A stretch of 64,000 nucleotides of DNA from Anastrepha obliqua. Its lineage: Eukaryota; Arthropoda; Insecta; Diptera; Tephritidae. Each line of letters opens with the position of its first letter. The stretch's first letter is position 1. Both the position numbers and the translations under genes were made by a program. Where the stretch lies: positions 33,072,501 through 33,136,500 of the forward strand of contig NC_072896.1 of assembly GCF_027943255.1 (NCBI RefSeq), read 5' to 3'. Shown here piece by piece: positions 9,906 to 21,025 of the stretch. The notes beneath the pieces were generated by a model. That model did no database searches. It was not told the origin of the DNA and saw only the letters and a program-made list of their open reading frames with translations.

Positions 9906-11335
9906 AAACGGGTTCGTCCTTTGTGATACCATTGTGAAGGAGATGAGGTGAAAGAGAAAACCGATGGGATGAAAGGAGTGGGCTGGGAGAGGTGGGGGTT
10001 AGGAGGACGGGTTTAGAGTGTGTGGATTATGAACGATGACTGTGCTGCGTTTGTATCAACCGCTTTGTGCTGCTGAGATGATTCTACCTCATCCGGTAGA
10101 TAGGTAAAATGGCGAGAGTGCCACAGGCACACTTCAAGTAGCACTTACGTGCCGTTTTTGATAAAGTGGGCCATTACCTGTGCAAAGAAAAATTATTACG
10201 AAGAGAAAACCTTCTACAGCCATCCAATACTGTTGATGTTGTGGGGGAGAGAAAAGGCATCTAGGCTGGAGAATTTCTTCAAGTCATCCCCAAAGGACAC
10301 GTTAAGGAATCTCAAGCGCCTAGCCGCCTGAGCCAGACATTTGCAGAGAAAGTGTTCTGTTCTGTTTCTATCGTATTGGGGCCATAGTGTTTTCGAAGTA
10401 TCGCACGATGAGACAGACCTCCATCTGTCTTGCGCTTTTCTTGGAAAGAAATTGTGTAGTTTCCCTTTAACAACAGACAAAGAGACACCGATGTCTGCGA
10501 GGGAGACAGCTGAAACCGGTTCTGTCGACCCCTTCCTGGCAAGCTCGTCGGCAATTTCATTTCCCTCTATATTTCTGTGCCCAGGAACCAAGATAAGGGA
10601 AATGTTTCCTGCACGTTCGAGACGTTTGAGTTCCTCCTAACAGGAGTTCGCCAGAAGAGAGCTGCAATACGGTGCAATAGAGCGACAGTGCCTTGATCGC
10701 AGCTTGGCTATCGGAAAAAATATTAAAGTCTGCCTTCCAACAGCGATCTTGAAGCATTTGCATGCCTGCAGGAGCGCGAAGACCTCTGCTTGAAAAACGC
10801 TGCTCGTTTCCGACAGTTTAAAGGCGGCCGAAATGCTGGCTGATTTAGAGAAACCCCCCGCTCCCATTCCAGATTCCATTTTGGATTCGTCAGTGAAAAC
10901 AGAGGTACCTTTATCCGTGCCGACTCTCCCGTCCTTCCAGTCTTGCCTGCTCGGAAAGATAGCCCTAGCACAACCCTCAAAACACAGTTTGCGGATGGAG
11001 AGCTCAGTGCGAAGAACAGAGAAGGAAGGGGAGATCTGCTTCAAGATGCCACTATGTCCTACAGGAAATTGTCTCCAGAGACCAAGTTCCTTCAACCTGA
11101 TAGCGCTCTGAGCATCAATGGATTTAACTTGCAGATCCACAGGAAGTAAGTGCAGAATAACATTGAGCGCAGCAGGCGGACATGTTCTACAAGCACCAGT
11201 GATGTCCACACATGCAGTTCTCTGCACTCTCTCTAGTTTAGTGGTGTTGTAGCCCTTTTGGAGAGCTACTCACCAAACTAGGCAACCGTATGTCAAAATT
11301 GGCAGATGCTCTACCGACCAGTATGTGGTAATTCA
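9906..11335 (-). mobile_element. RNase H-bearing LINE (I/LOA-like), C-terminal half, inactive
   Basis: Minus-strand frames give, in order, the end of a reverse transcriptase with its thumb region (VQRTACVDITGACRT, AALNVILHLLPVDLQVK; 11227-10980), RNase H start VFTDESKMESGMGAGG (around 10890), DFNIFSDSQAAIKALS (around 10715), MVPGHRNIEGNEIADELARK (around 10580), and a zinc-finger-like tail EHFLCKCLAQAARRL. Three different frames are used, so at least two frameshifts are present. The 3' UTR runs to about 9906. Related pieces lie at 28900-29440 and perhaps 35440-35900. Confidence 0.88.
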
Positions 11336-11470
11336 ATAGTTTTTTTCAAAGCGTTGTAAATATTGAAAAAAGAAGTCAAATTTTCCGACCATAAAATAAA
11401 TTTGAGAGCATCAAAAAAAAAAAATTTCTTTGGATCATCTTAGTGTAGATACCGTTAGTTAAAAACAAAT

Positions 11471-11687
11471 ATAATAAAAAAATAAATAAATAAATAATTG
11501 GCGCGTACACTTCTGTTAGGTGTTTGGCCGAGCTCCTCCTCCTATTTGTGGTGTGCGTCTTGATGTTGTTCCACAAATGGAGGGACCTACAGTTTCGAGC
11601 CGACCCCGAACGGCAGATATTTTTTATGAGGATCCTTTCATGGCAAAAATACACTCGGAGGTTTGCCATTGCCTGCCGAGGGGCGAA
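11471..11687 (-). mobile_element. SINE family A, 5'-truncated
   Basis: The AT-rich tail and AATTGGCGCGTACAC begin at the left. The body runs through GAGGGACCTACAGTTTC and TTTGCCATTGCCTGCCGAGG, then stops at 11687. The tRNA-like head is absent, as expected for incomplete reverse transcription. Confidence 0.88.
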
Positions 11688-13149
11688 TGTAAATAAAGAA
11701 TAGATAAAATTGTATTACTCTTATGCACTTACATCGAATACTAAGTACCAAATTAACTATCGCCCTGCTGTTCCACGCCCATAAGTATGTAAGTATGTAT
11801 GTACGTACATACATAGATTGCAACTCGCAAAATAAAAATCATATCAAATTGCGCGAGCAACAAAATTCTAACCAACTAAGCAGATTCGCCTAACACGAAA
11901 AGCGGACTTCGTGGCGGCTTTAGCAAATCCCACAGAACAATGCTGGAGACTTATCCAGTACATGACGCGGCACATAAAGAGCAGCGACTTTGATTGTTGT
12001 AGAACAGTTTATAGATACTTACAGAGCTACTCCTCTACTCCCGTTTCTTCTCCGTATTCTGCTTACGACTTCTTTGCTACCGTTCATTATTGTAGTTGTT
12101 GCTTTTTTCAATTAGCATCAATTCACAACTCTAATGCTCGGAACGCATTTAGCAAGTGAATGACACTAACCGCACCATAATTACGCATCTTCGTAAGAAA
12201 TGTGAGCTCCAAGCACAGTTGGGCGCCAAGCACACAGCCTCCACCGACAATGGCAATGACGCCCAACTAGTCAGTTAAACTATACGCTCACTTGTACATA
12301 CAGACAGGCACACATACATACATAGATAGTAGCAACATAGTAGCTGAGCTGTCAGGGGAGCAGGTTGCCTCGCAGTTGGCAGTTGGTAGCGGCATTTGGC
12401 AGGCAACTCACAATCCGTGGGGCTGTGACAACAAATGTGGAATTTCCGCTGGGATTAAGCGTAAAGCGCGTAGCAGCAACAGAGAGTGTGAGGTCCGGTG
12501 TGGCATGAGCGGGGGAAGGGCGCAGCAAATTGACGCAAAGCGTACCAGACGCAAATGACTGTAGTGGATGGTGCTCTTCAAGTACAAAAATAGTATGGGT
12601 TCTGCCGCTATAGCTGCTGAGCGTTAAATACCCCCAACTAGCGGCGCTCGGTCATCGGCTCACTGCTCATTGCGTTTTGTGCACAGCTGTTTAAGGATTT
12701 AACGATACGCCGTCGCGGCTCCTCGGGGACGTCTTGCGTGTGGCACGCATTGCACGATTACACGCTATCACTGCCTTTTTTTGTTGTTGTACCTAATTTC
12801 GTTTTTTATGCTGTTTAATGTTTTGTCTGCCATAAAGCAAAAAAAAAAATCAAAAAAACGAAGGAAACAAAGCAACTGTTGAATTAATAAATTTGCTTTG
12901 TTCATTGCTTGCCTTATTGGTGTTATTATTGTTGGTGTTGTGAGTGCAGTTCGTGAAATTTTATGCATTCTCTAATGGTCCCGAAACATTTCTCTATTGA
13001 CATGCAACTCTACTTTTCTTTTATTTGAATGCTTTTATCCTGTGCACTCCACTTTTTGATTTCTTTTGTGTCTGTTGCCTTTTTATGTAGTTTTCCTTTG
13101 TTTGTTTCTGTTTTTGCTAATTTAAATTGCACAACTATTTAAATATGTA
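11688..13149. other. Mobile-element-poor non-coding stretch
   Basis: No recognisable transposon, gene or structural RNA. GC content is somewhat higher between 12100 and 12760. Short ORFs (11911-12159, 12292-12558) lack homology I can recognise. It could include regulatory DNA, but nothing specific is visible. Confidence 0.4.
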
Positions 13150-13545
13150 TCGGGTGTTTGCTAGCTACTTTCATAATGTCGCTATCAAAAACTATGGTTC
13201 GAAAGCTGGAAATGACAAACTGTGCTGACATTTCTGTTCAGTAAGGTTTGCTAAGTCATCATGAATCGCTTAAAGCCAGAATAACTCTTCCAAATTGTGG
13301 AAATTTACTTAAAAAAAACTTTTTTAAATGAAAAATAAGTTTGTTCGTGAAGTTCAGAAAGCTTAGTGTTGAAGAATACGCCGAAATGTCGATACGTCGT
13401 CGTTGACGACGACTTGTTGGCCTTTGTCCTCCGACCACGTGGGAAATTATGCGTAAGGATCTTGGCTTGTGTGCCTATAAAATACAACTCGTGCAAGAAT
13501 TCAAGCCAAATGACCATCGCTTGCGCCGCTTAGGTTTATTGGACC
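13150..13545 (+). mobile_element. DD41D mariner, N-terminal fragment
   Basis: A diverged start MNRLKPE at 13261 is followed after stops by the helix-turn-helix region. Around 13385-13540 one frame reads GLCPPTTWEIMRKDLGLCAY then KIQLVQEFKPNDHRLRRL, the N-terminal DNA-binding signature shared with the element at 18497-19590. The catalytic part is missing. It ends where the DD37D element begins. Confidence 0.7.
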
Positions 13546-13555
13546 CTGTAAGTGG

Positions 13556-14847
13556 TCGAAGTGTAACCAATTAAAAAGGCCATAAGTTTAGTTCGGAAAA
13601 TTATTTTTATTCAATTCAAAATAAAAAATGTGAGAAAATAATACAAAATTAAAAATCAATTTACTTTTGCTCGATATGATAACCTTTTACCTTGATTATG
13701 GCCTCGAGACGGTCCAGAAACGAATCGCAAGCTGCCCGAATGTGACTTGCAGGTATTTTAGCCCACTCGCGGACGATGGCTTTTGCTTTTTTCAGCGCCT
13801 CGAGACTGGTGAATTTTTTAGTTCGGGCCTTGCTCTACAAAACGGCCCAAAGAGAATAATTCATCGGATTCGCGTCTGGTAAATTTGAGAGCCATTGTGT
13901 GGATGATATGAAGATCGAAACGTTGGTTTTTAGCCATTCTTGGTTTACTCGAGCTTTGTGAGATGGTGTCGAGTACTGTTAAAACGTCTATAGTCTGCAA
14001 CCGAAATATTTGTCTGCCCACGGCTTCAAAGTAACCTCCAGAATACTTTTCCGATAATATTTCTCATTTATCTTGACGCCAGGATCGAGGAAAACGATTG
14101 GAGACTGACCATCTCCGGTTTCAGCGGCCGAAACTTTTAACTTTTGGGTGGATGCTGCCTCCTGTGGCTGGTGGCCAATCGATGACTCAAATTCTCGTAT
14201 GAACTGTCGGGCAAATAAGCCCTATACTTTTGGGAATTTACCAATTGCTCAATTTGAAAAATTTTCTCGTCAGAAAACACAATCTTCGGAAATCGGCCAA
14301 GCGAAGCAACTTCTTTGCTCTATCAAGTCTGACTTTTTACTGCTTTGATGTGTGACCATGCGCCTTTTGGATCATGTAAGGCTTGACTTTGAGATTGATT
14401 TGATTTTTGAATATGCGGCGGATGCTACGGCCAGATATTTTCAGTTCTTTCGCCCTTTGATTGGCACTTCGCAGGGATTTCGCTCAAGTCGCTTCTTCAA
14501 TTTTTGAACCATTTCACGTGACGTTGCAGTCTTTTCATGACCAGCTCCATGACGTTTCGCGATGCTACCAGTATCATTGTAACGAGTAATGGTGCGATAC
14601 ACAAAAACTTTACTTACTTTAAGGTGCTCGAGTTCACGAACAATCGCTGGCTTGTGATTCTCCAGCCAAATATAATGCAATCACTCTATTACGTTTGAAA
14701 TCCTTTACTTATTTTCTTCTTTCGCAATTACTCTCGGCAAAATACTTCCGCACGCTTATAAACAATACTCTGGACTATCATTTGCCAACTAACACAGAGC
14801 TGATGCCCGTGCATCAACTGCGCGGTCTGAAGTTGGCTACACTTCGA
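13556..14847 (-). mobile_element. DD37D (maT-like) Tc1/mariner transposon, degenerate
   Basis: The ends carry inverted TCGAAGTGTAACCAA (13556-13570) and TTGGCTACACTTCGA (14833-14847). Minus-strand pieces match the better-preserved copy at 58238-59303: KPAIVRELEHLKVSKVFVYR (around 14640) for the N-terminal region, and the 3' region (13667-14340) resembles the catalytic half in reverse. Stops and frameshifts abolish any full transposase. The decamer GGACCCTGTA occurs both at 13541-13550 and 14853-14862. The outer TIR may extend to TACAGGGTCC on the right side only. Confidence 0.8.
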
Positions 14848-15028
14848 GTTCCGGACCCTGTATTCAGATTTATTGGAACAAGTAGTTAAAAATTGGACTG
14901 ATCGAATGGATCACATAACTCCTAGCCGTGCCTGATATATTGCGGATATCATATTAAGAAAATAAATGCAATGAAAATATCTACTAGACTATATTAAAAA
15001 AATATTTTAGATCCTTTTTTTAAGTACT

Positions 15029-15156
15029 CAAGCTCTTAAAAAGACACCCTTTAATTGACAAAAAAGAGCAATAAGATATATACATATATTATCGTTTTAA
15101 GCTCTCGAGCTCTTAAGAGACACCCTTTAACAGACAAAAAAGAGCTATAAGATATG
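15029..15156. repeat. Two-copy tandem duplication (~78 bp)
   Basis: AGCTCTTAAAAAGACACCC followed by TTTAATTGACAAAAAAGAGC at about 15030 recurs as AGCTCTTAAGAGACACCC with TTTAACAGACAAAAAAGAGC at about 15108. The second copy abuts the DD41D element at 15159. Confidence 0.75.
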
Positions 15157-15158
15157 TA

Positions 15159-15694
15159 AAGGGTTTTCCAATAAGAGGTGTTATTTTTGATATTGAAAGA
15201 AAAATGGTATTTTTTAATATAAATGATCGGATGTTTATTTCATTATAAAGAGAAAGGTATGCCGTTAGTAGTGGAAAATAACATCAGGCAAATGACCACG
15301 CTGACATGACAATATCCTTTTCATGAAATTTTCCATAACAGAATTGCAAAGTGGCTGCCCTATGTCCCCGATAGCCACACGAATTCCATCTTTGAGGTCT
15401 TGAATCGACCCTGGGCTTGGCGTACACCTTCTCTTTCATGTGGCCCCAAAGAAAAAAGTCACAAGGTGTTAAATCACAAGATCTCGGTAGCCAATTGTGA
15501 TAACCTCTTCGAGAGATACAACGGTTCGGAAACTTTTCCCGTAAAAGATCAATGGTTTCGTTGCTTGTGTTGCACGTAGCGCCGTCTTGTTGAAAATAAA
15601 CGCTGTCCAGATCAATACCATCCAATTCCGGCCATAAAAAATAGTTAATCATCTCTCCCGTTTAACACCTAACACCTGTTATTGGAAAACCCTT
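15159..15694 (-). mobile_element. Internally deleted DD41D mariner with both TIRs
   Basis: Ends are inverted AAGGGTTTTCCAATAAGAGG and, in reverse complement from the right, AAGGGTTTTCCAATAACAGG, bounded by TA at 15157-15158 and 15695-15696. Minus-strand translation holds only the catalytic C-terminal half: VYFQQDGATCNTSNETIDLL then PRSCDLTPCDFFLWGHMKEK, with 41 residues between the last two aspartates. The N-terminal half is deleted, so this is a 536-bp non-autonomous derivative. The open frame is 15284-15652. Confidence 0.9.
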
Positions 15695-15916
15695 TATTTC
15701 CCAAACATTTTTAACAAAGAAAGAAATTAAGAAAACAAGTTTTAACAGTATATCCTAAGAATTAAAAAGAATTTAAAATCCGAAGATTATTTCAATTTAA
15801 AAAACTCCTTACCCAAATGTTCAACATTGAATAAATTTCAAAAATACATTTTTCTATAATTTTTTTTTTAAATTCTTTTATTTTTTTTTCAATTTACTTC
15901 TTATTATACTCAAGCC

Positions 15917-16265
15917 TACTTCTTCTTTTTCATTAGTGCAATAACCACTTAAGCGATTTTGGCCGAGTTTAACAAAGCACTCGAGACGTTTCTTGCGCAT
16001 GATATTTCCAACGCAGCGAGGGAGGCCTTCTTCTGCTACCACCAGCTGATACCATACCAAATACTTTCAAAGCCGCGACGTTTATATCCATTCGGACGAC
16101 ATGACCCAACCAATAAAGCCGCTGTATCTTTATTCGCTGCGCTATATCTATGTCATCGTTCCATCGCCTGCGATACTCGCCATCACCAACGTGCGAATAT
16201 CGAAAAATCTTCATACATCTCCAAAACTCTGCAAGGGAGGAATCATTCCTGCAATTTTCAGTAAA
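15917..16265 (-). mobile_element. RTE-clade LINE 3' end, degenerate
   Basis: The left edge has the reversed tail (CTTCTTTTTC...AACCACTTAAGCG). Minus-strand translation around 16180-16060 reads GEYRRRWNDDIDIAQRIKIQ and LYWLGHVVRMDINVAALK, matching the intact C terminus at 18160-18290. Frameshifts interrupt the remaining part. Confidence 0.85.
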
Positions 16266-17754
16266 ATTTAGTACAACGTCCAAAATACTGGTTCAATTAA
16301 CATAGGAGCGCTCTGAAGGCTAACAAACTTTGACGGACGACCACATTTGGAAAAATATCAAATTTACTTTCACTTTGGTACAATAAAATATGCAAAAAGG
16401 CTTATTGCATATGTCGGATCTGCCTGTCTCTCGGTATGTAATGCTTTTAATTTTTTTTGGACAGCTTACAACTTCTTTAAGCTGCCACGCATCCCACATC
16501 AATTGGAAGCCTGTCAGCAGGCAAAATTATTTTCCAGAAATTTAATTGACATTTGATGAAAGCAAAATACCACCACCATCCACCCACGAAGATGTGCACA
16601 CGCACACACTCATACATGCATGTGAGCATATGTAAATTTGTGCAACTGTATTGCAGCTTTTTAAATTCCATAATCCGATTTTGTGGTTTCACATACAATC
16701 AACTCGTCGCCGCACACTTCCGGAGCATAACCTCAACTTAAGCTTTAAGCGCGCAGACCAAAGTCACTTTAACAAAATTGAATTTCTTCAATGGAGTGTT
16801 GACTTGCACACCGTAACCAAAATCCAAGTCAGCTTTAAGGGGGCAAATGAACTTAAACTCTCCCGCCACGTGCACTTTCACCCTCGTTTTGTAACTTTAT
16901 TTTTTTCGTTATTATTATTATTTTTTTTTTTGTTGTCTTGTTTTTTGTAGTGTGAATCCACTTTGCTTGCGTACGCATCTGCCTTTTCTGTTTAGCTCAC
17001 CCACCTCCTTTTGTTTTTTGCTTCGACTTTCGATGGCTTTATTAACTCACCGCCGCGCTACCATTTACCAATATAGCCTAGTTATCAATTTCGACCATTA
17101 ACCCCATTTCGTGTGCGTTGGTGCTGCCTGCCAACTTAAAAGCAATCAAAATCATCGATATTGGACTTTGATAAGACATTCGGTGTCCACACAAGCACAA
17201 GACGAAGGCATTGATCTCGGTTTCAAACGTCCCACAAGGCTCGAACTCCTCAGCCTCACAACTCCACAGCCTCACTCCTCGCCTAAGGTTATTTCACTTT
17301 AATGCCCGTTCAAACCACAAAATGTTTGCTGGCGTTGAAGGAGGTGGTGGGTCGTTGGTTATGCAAGGGTTGGGCGCCACTAAATCCCAGCACAATCTTT
17401 GATTTAGAAAAACTGCCAGACAGGAAAGAAAACAATTTCAATCCCATAGGATGTGTCCGCTGTGCGCTCACTAGCAATATAGCAATCTCAATAAATAGAA
17501 TCAAATAAGAAAATAAAAACAAAGCTTCAACGAATGCAAAGACAACAAAAGTGAAATTAAAGAAAATAAAAATATAGAAAGCGATTGGCTTGCAAAAATC
17601 GCTTGGCCAAGTAAAAGAAATGCAATGAAGGATGTAGCATTCATACGTACATACATGCGAGGGGTGGTCAAAAAGTATGCGAAATGGAGTCAGTTATATC
17701 ATAAAAAAAATGTCATCTACTTCAGTGAAAGTAGAGTGAAAGATAGAAAAAAGG
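16266..17754. other. Non-coding stretch without recognised elements
   Basis: Contains a T-rich run (16910-16935) but no transposon ends, RNA genes or credible coding exons that I can see. Probably intergenic or intronic DNA. Confidence 0.4.
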
Positions 17755-18494
17755 GAGATCAATTTAGTTCTGCCTTCTCCAAACTGGATAAAGAGGCAAA
17801 GCAAACACTCAGCGTACTCGAGTATCGGCACCCACGTCACTGTTGACAGTTATAATTTCGAGGTTGTAAAAGACTTCGTATATTTAGGAACCAGCATTAA
17901 CACCGATAGCAATGTCAGCCTTGAAATCCAACGTAGAATCTCTCTTGCCGACAAGTGCTACTTTGGACTAAGTAGGCAACTGAGCAGTAAAGTCCTCTCT
18001 CGACAAACAAAACTAACACTCTGCAAGGCTCTCATCATGCCCGTCCTAACGTATGGCGCAGAAGCTTGGACGATGACAACATCCGATGAAGCGACGCTTG
18101 GAGTGTTCGACAGAAAGATTCTGCGTAAGATTTTTGGACCTTGGCACGTTGACAACGGCGAATATCGCAGGCGATGGAACGATGAGCTGTATGAGCTTTA
18201 CGACCACATAGACATAGCGCAGCGAATAAAGATCCAGCGTCTACGTTGTCTGGGTCATGTCGTCCGAATGGATACAAGCGCTCCGGCTCTGAAAGCATTC
18301 GATGTGGTACCAGCTGGTGGTAGCAGAGGAAGAGGAAGGCCTCCTCTGCGTTGGAAAGATCAGGTGGAGAAGGACTTGGCTTCACTTGGTGTGTCCAATT
18401 GGTGCCGGTTAGCACGAAAAAGAAACGACTGGCGCGCTTTGTTAAACTCGGCCAAAATCGCGTAAGCGGTTATCGCGCCAATTAAGAAGAAGAA
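17755..18494 (+). mobile_element. RTE-clade LINE, C-terminal reverse-transcriptase portion
   Basis: From 17809 to the stop at 18463-18465 one frame is open for 218 codons. It reads FEVVKDFVYLGTSINTDSN, LCKALIMPVLTYGAEAWTM, DNGEYRRRWNDELYELYDH, LRCLGHVVRMD and GGSRGRGRPPLRWKDQVEKD. This is the RTE-type C terminus after the reverse-transcriptase palm; the RYADD-type catalytic box is not included. Bases 17755-17802 encode a further piece (DQFSSAFSKLDKEAK) in another frame, implying a small deletion. The tail is GCGCCAATTAAGAAGAAG. This is the best-preserved RTE copy here, but it is strongly 5' truncated. Confidence 0.9.
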
Positions 18495-18496
18495 TT

Positions 18497-19600
18497 TAGA
18501 GGCACGGATTTTAAATTGAAATAAAACAACGAAAAATCAAATTGATTGGGCAATCTTTATTATTTTTGTGTAGAACCATTCATGACATTTATTTCTTTAA
18601 AGATATTCATTTCAAATGTTGCCGCAACTACGCCGTAACCCGGCCATCCGTAAACACCAATTTTGAATGACTCACTGGAGGACTTCGGTCGATATCTCGT
18701 GAATAACTTTAGTAATATTGGCTTCCAATGCCGCAATCGAAGCTGGTTTATCCACAAAGCAATTAAGTTTTACATAACCGCACAAATAAAAGTCCAAAGG
18801 TGTGATATCACACGATCTTGGTGGCCAATTCCCTAGTCCAACACGAGAGATGAATTGCTCACCGAAATGTCGACGCAGTAATTTTATTGTTTCACGGGCT
18901 GTATGCCAAGTCGCGCCATCTTGTTGAAACCAAATATTGTGGAGCTCACGGGCTTCAATTTCCGGCATTAAAAAGTCGTTCATCATGGTTCCTTAGCATT
19001 CGCCATTCCCTGTTACATTGGCGCCAGCCTCGTCTTTGAAGAAATATGGGCCGATGATTCCTCCAGCCCATAGGTGGCACCAAACAGGTGTTTTAAATGG
19101 ATGTAATGGCTGTTATTAAATGACTTCGGGTTGTGTTTCAGTCCAAATACGGCAATTTTGCTTATTGACGTAGCCATTAAGCCAAAATTCCAAAATGCGG
19201 ATCTTCGGCGAGTTTTTCAAGAGCCCAACGACTGAAATTATGACGGTTTGCAAGAACGGCATGCATGAAATCTTGGGCTAGTTGTATTTTATATGCTTTC
19301 AAACCAAGATCTTTGTATAAAATCGTCCTAGCAGTGCCATAAGATAGACCAAGTTTTTGAGATCGGCAACGAATCGATTCTGTTGATTCTAATTTACAGC
19401 CGCAATTTTTTTCACTTGGAGCTGAACGTGGTCTAATCGGTCGAGTATCATCCAATAATGTAAAATTATTCGGTAGGACGGTTTTGTACACCATAAGTTG
19501 GCCTGAGCGCAACGAACACTTTGTACGATTGTAAACGTTGTGCAGGCGTAAGTCTTTCCATGATAAAATGTCAATGAATATTGAAAGAAAAAAACTTATG
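18497..19600 (-). mobile_element. DD41D mariner, nearly complete coding region, inactivated
   Basis: On the minus strand the N terminus reads ERLTPAQRLQSYKVFVALRP (start codon near 19562), then SQKLGLSYGTARTILYKDLG and HNFSRWALEKLAEDPHF. The catalytic half (18672-18986) has NIWFQQDGATWHTARETI and PPRSCDITPLDFYLCGYVKL, with 41 residues between the two aspartates as in the rosa lineage. Frameshifts separate the blocks. The left TIR is lost against the RTE tail. The copy at 49836-51060 is its close relative. Confidence 0.85.
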
Positions 19601-19689
19601 TATTTAGTTTGACAGTAGCCACGCTTGATCTGGCAAAAAACCCCATTGGAAAAATTACCTCCAATCTAATCATCCTTTTAAAATAAAAT

Positions 19690-19863
19690 ATATAATATTA
19701 TAAATATTACACCCTTTTTAGATGTTTGGCCGAGCTCCCACCCCTATTTGTAGTGCAGGGTTCTAAAATTGTATGGCAGATGATTTTCATGAGGAGCTTT
19801 TTTAGGGCAGAAATACACTGGAAGGCTCGCCTTTTCCTTTCAAGGAGAGACCGCTATTTTCAA
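19690..19863 (-). mobile_element. SINE family A, decayed partial copy
   Basis: TAGATGTTTGGCCGAGCTCC, GGCAGATGATTTTCATGAGG and GCAGAAATACACT are recognisable, with several internal deletions. The tRNA-like head is missing. It is more diverged than the other copies. Confidence 0.7.
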
Positions 19864-20520
19864 GCACTTAATCTAAACAATAGAGATTTTACTTCATTAG
19901 CATCAGCTAATTTTTTTTTCATGAAGATCTTCTTGACTTATTGGAAGCATTTTGAAGCTACAGCAAACTTTTTTTATGTAGTTCTTTTTCCACTTTTTAA
20001 GAATATTTTGAAGGACATTAATCTAGAGAATCGGAGCTGTACTTCGTTATCATCAGTAAAATATTTTTCAGAAAGCCTTCTCTCCATTTTTCCCATTCAT
20101 TTTTCATTTTGGAGCTGTCTGAAAAGGGCTCTACCTAGATAATAGGGGTTTTATTTCATCCCTATCAGTGAATTTTTTTTCTTTAAGTCCCTTTTTAGTT
20201 TTTGGAACATTTTTAAGGCGCCAAATCGTTAGTGAAATATTTTCCACGGGCTCTATTTTCGCTTTTGGGGTCTTTTAAAGGGGACCAAATCTGAATAATG
20301 GCTATTTACTTCAACATCGTCAGTAAATTTTGTTCCTCAAAACTCTTTTTGAGTCTTGGGAACATTTTGACGAATTTTTGGTAGTATTTTGAAAGGGTTA
20401 CGCTTCGGCTTTTTAGAGGCTGACTAAAGGGCTCGAAGCTACTCTTGTTCAAGAACAATAGGGAATCTCTCTTGGAAACGGACACATTGTCGAGCTTGAG
20501 AAACACGCCTCGAGTACATT
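19864..20520. repeat. Diverged tandem repeat, ~110-157 bp spacing
   Basis: A block similar to AATCTAGATAATAGGAGTTT followed by ACTTCATTAGCATCAGTAAA-type sequence occurs at about 19867, 20020, 20130 and 20287, each followed by T-rich DNA and a TTTTTGGAACATTTT-like segment. It is an old minisatellite. The long frame at 19726-20142 is a by-product. Confidence 0.65.
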
Positions 20521-20559
20521 TTTCTCTACTTTGGATTTCTTAAAAGTATATTTATATAT

Positions 20560-21025
20560 CATCATTATCATAGCATCAGAGTTCAGATTGAACGATTGCA
20601 TTCGTTACCATTAGCCTCCATGTCACTCGGTCATCGGCTTTTCGTTTGATATCAGCTATGTCCGTAGCTCCAAAGCCGCCTTCAATGTCATCTCTCCATT
20701 GTTTTCTCGAACGGCCTCTTCTTCTGTCGCCTTGTGGATTTGTTTCGAAGATTTTTTTACAGCTTTATCTTTGCTCATTCGTAAAATGTGACCGTACCAT
20801 TGAATCATTTGCGCTTTGACGTACCTGATTCCATTTACACACCTGTCAAATGTGTCTAACGCGTCGTTGTATAGAAGTAAGTACCGTCTTCTCCACATAT
20901 TTTTCTTAGAATCTTTCTTTCAAAACAATTTAATTGATCGATTTCATTGGATTTCAGTACCCCGACTTCGCACCCGTATGTGAGTGGAAATCTTATGACA
21001 GTTTTGTAAATTCGTAATTTCTGTT
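20560..21025 (-). mobile_element. RTE-like LINE fragment of a different family
   Basis: Minus-strand translation reads RCVNGIRYVKAQMIQWYGHI then LRMSKDKAVKK (20898-20760). In another frame RRRGRSRKQWRDDIEGGFGA (around 20715) follows. The GHILRM and RRRGRxRKxW arrangement is typical of RTE-type C termini. It differs clearly from the RTE copies at 17755 and 26935. Confidence 0.65.

Noticed and set aside
13305..13517. Minus-strand ORF of 70 codons
   Set aside because: It is the antisense shadow of the DD41D N-terminal fragment.
19726..20142. 138-codon plus-strand ORF
   Set aside because: It starts inside a decayed SINE and continues into a diverged T-rich tandem repeat.
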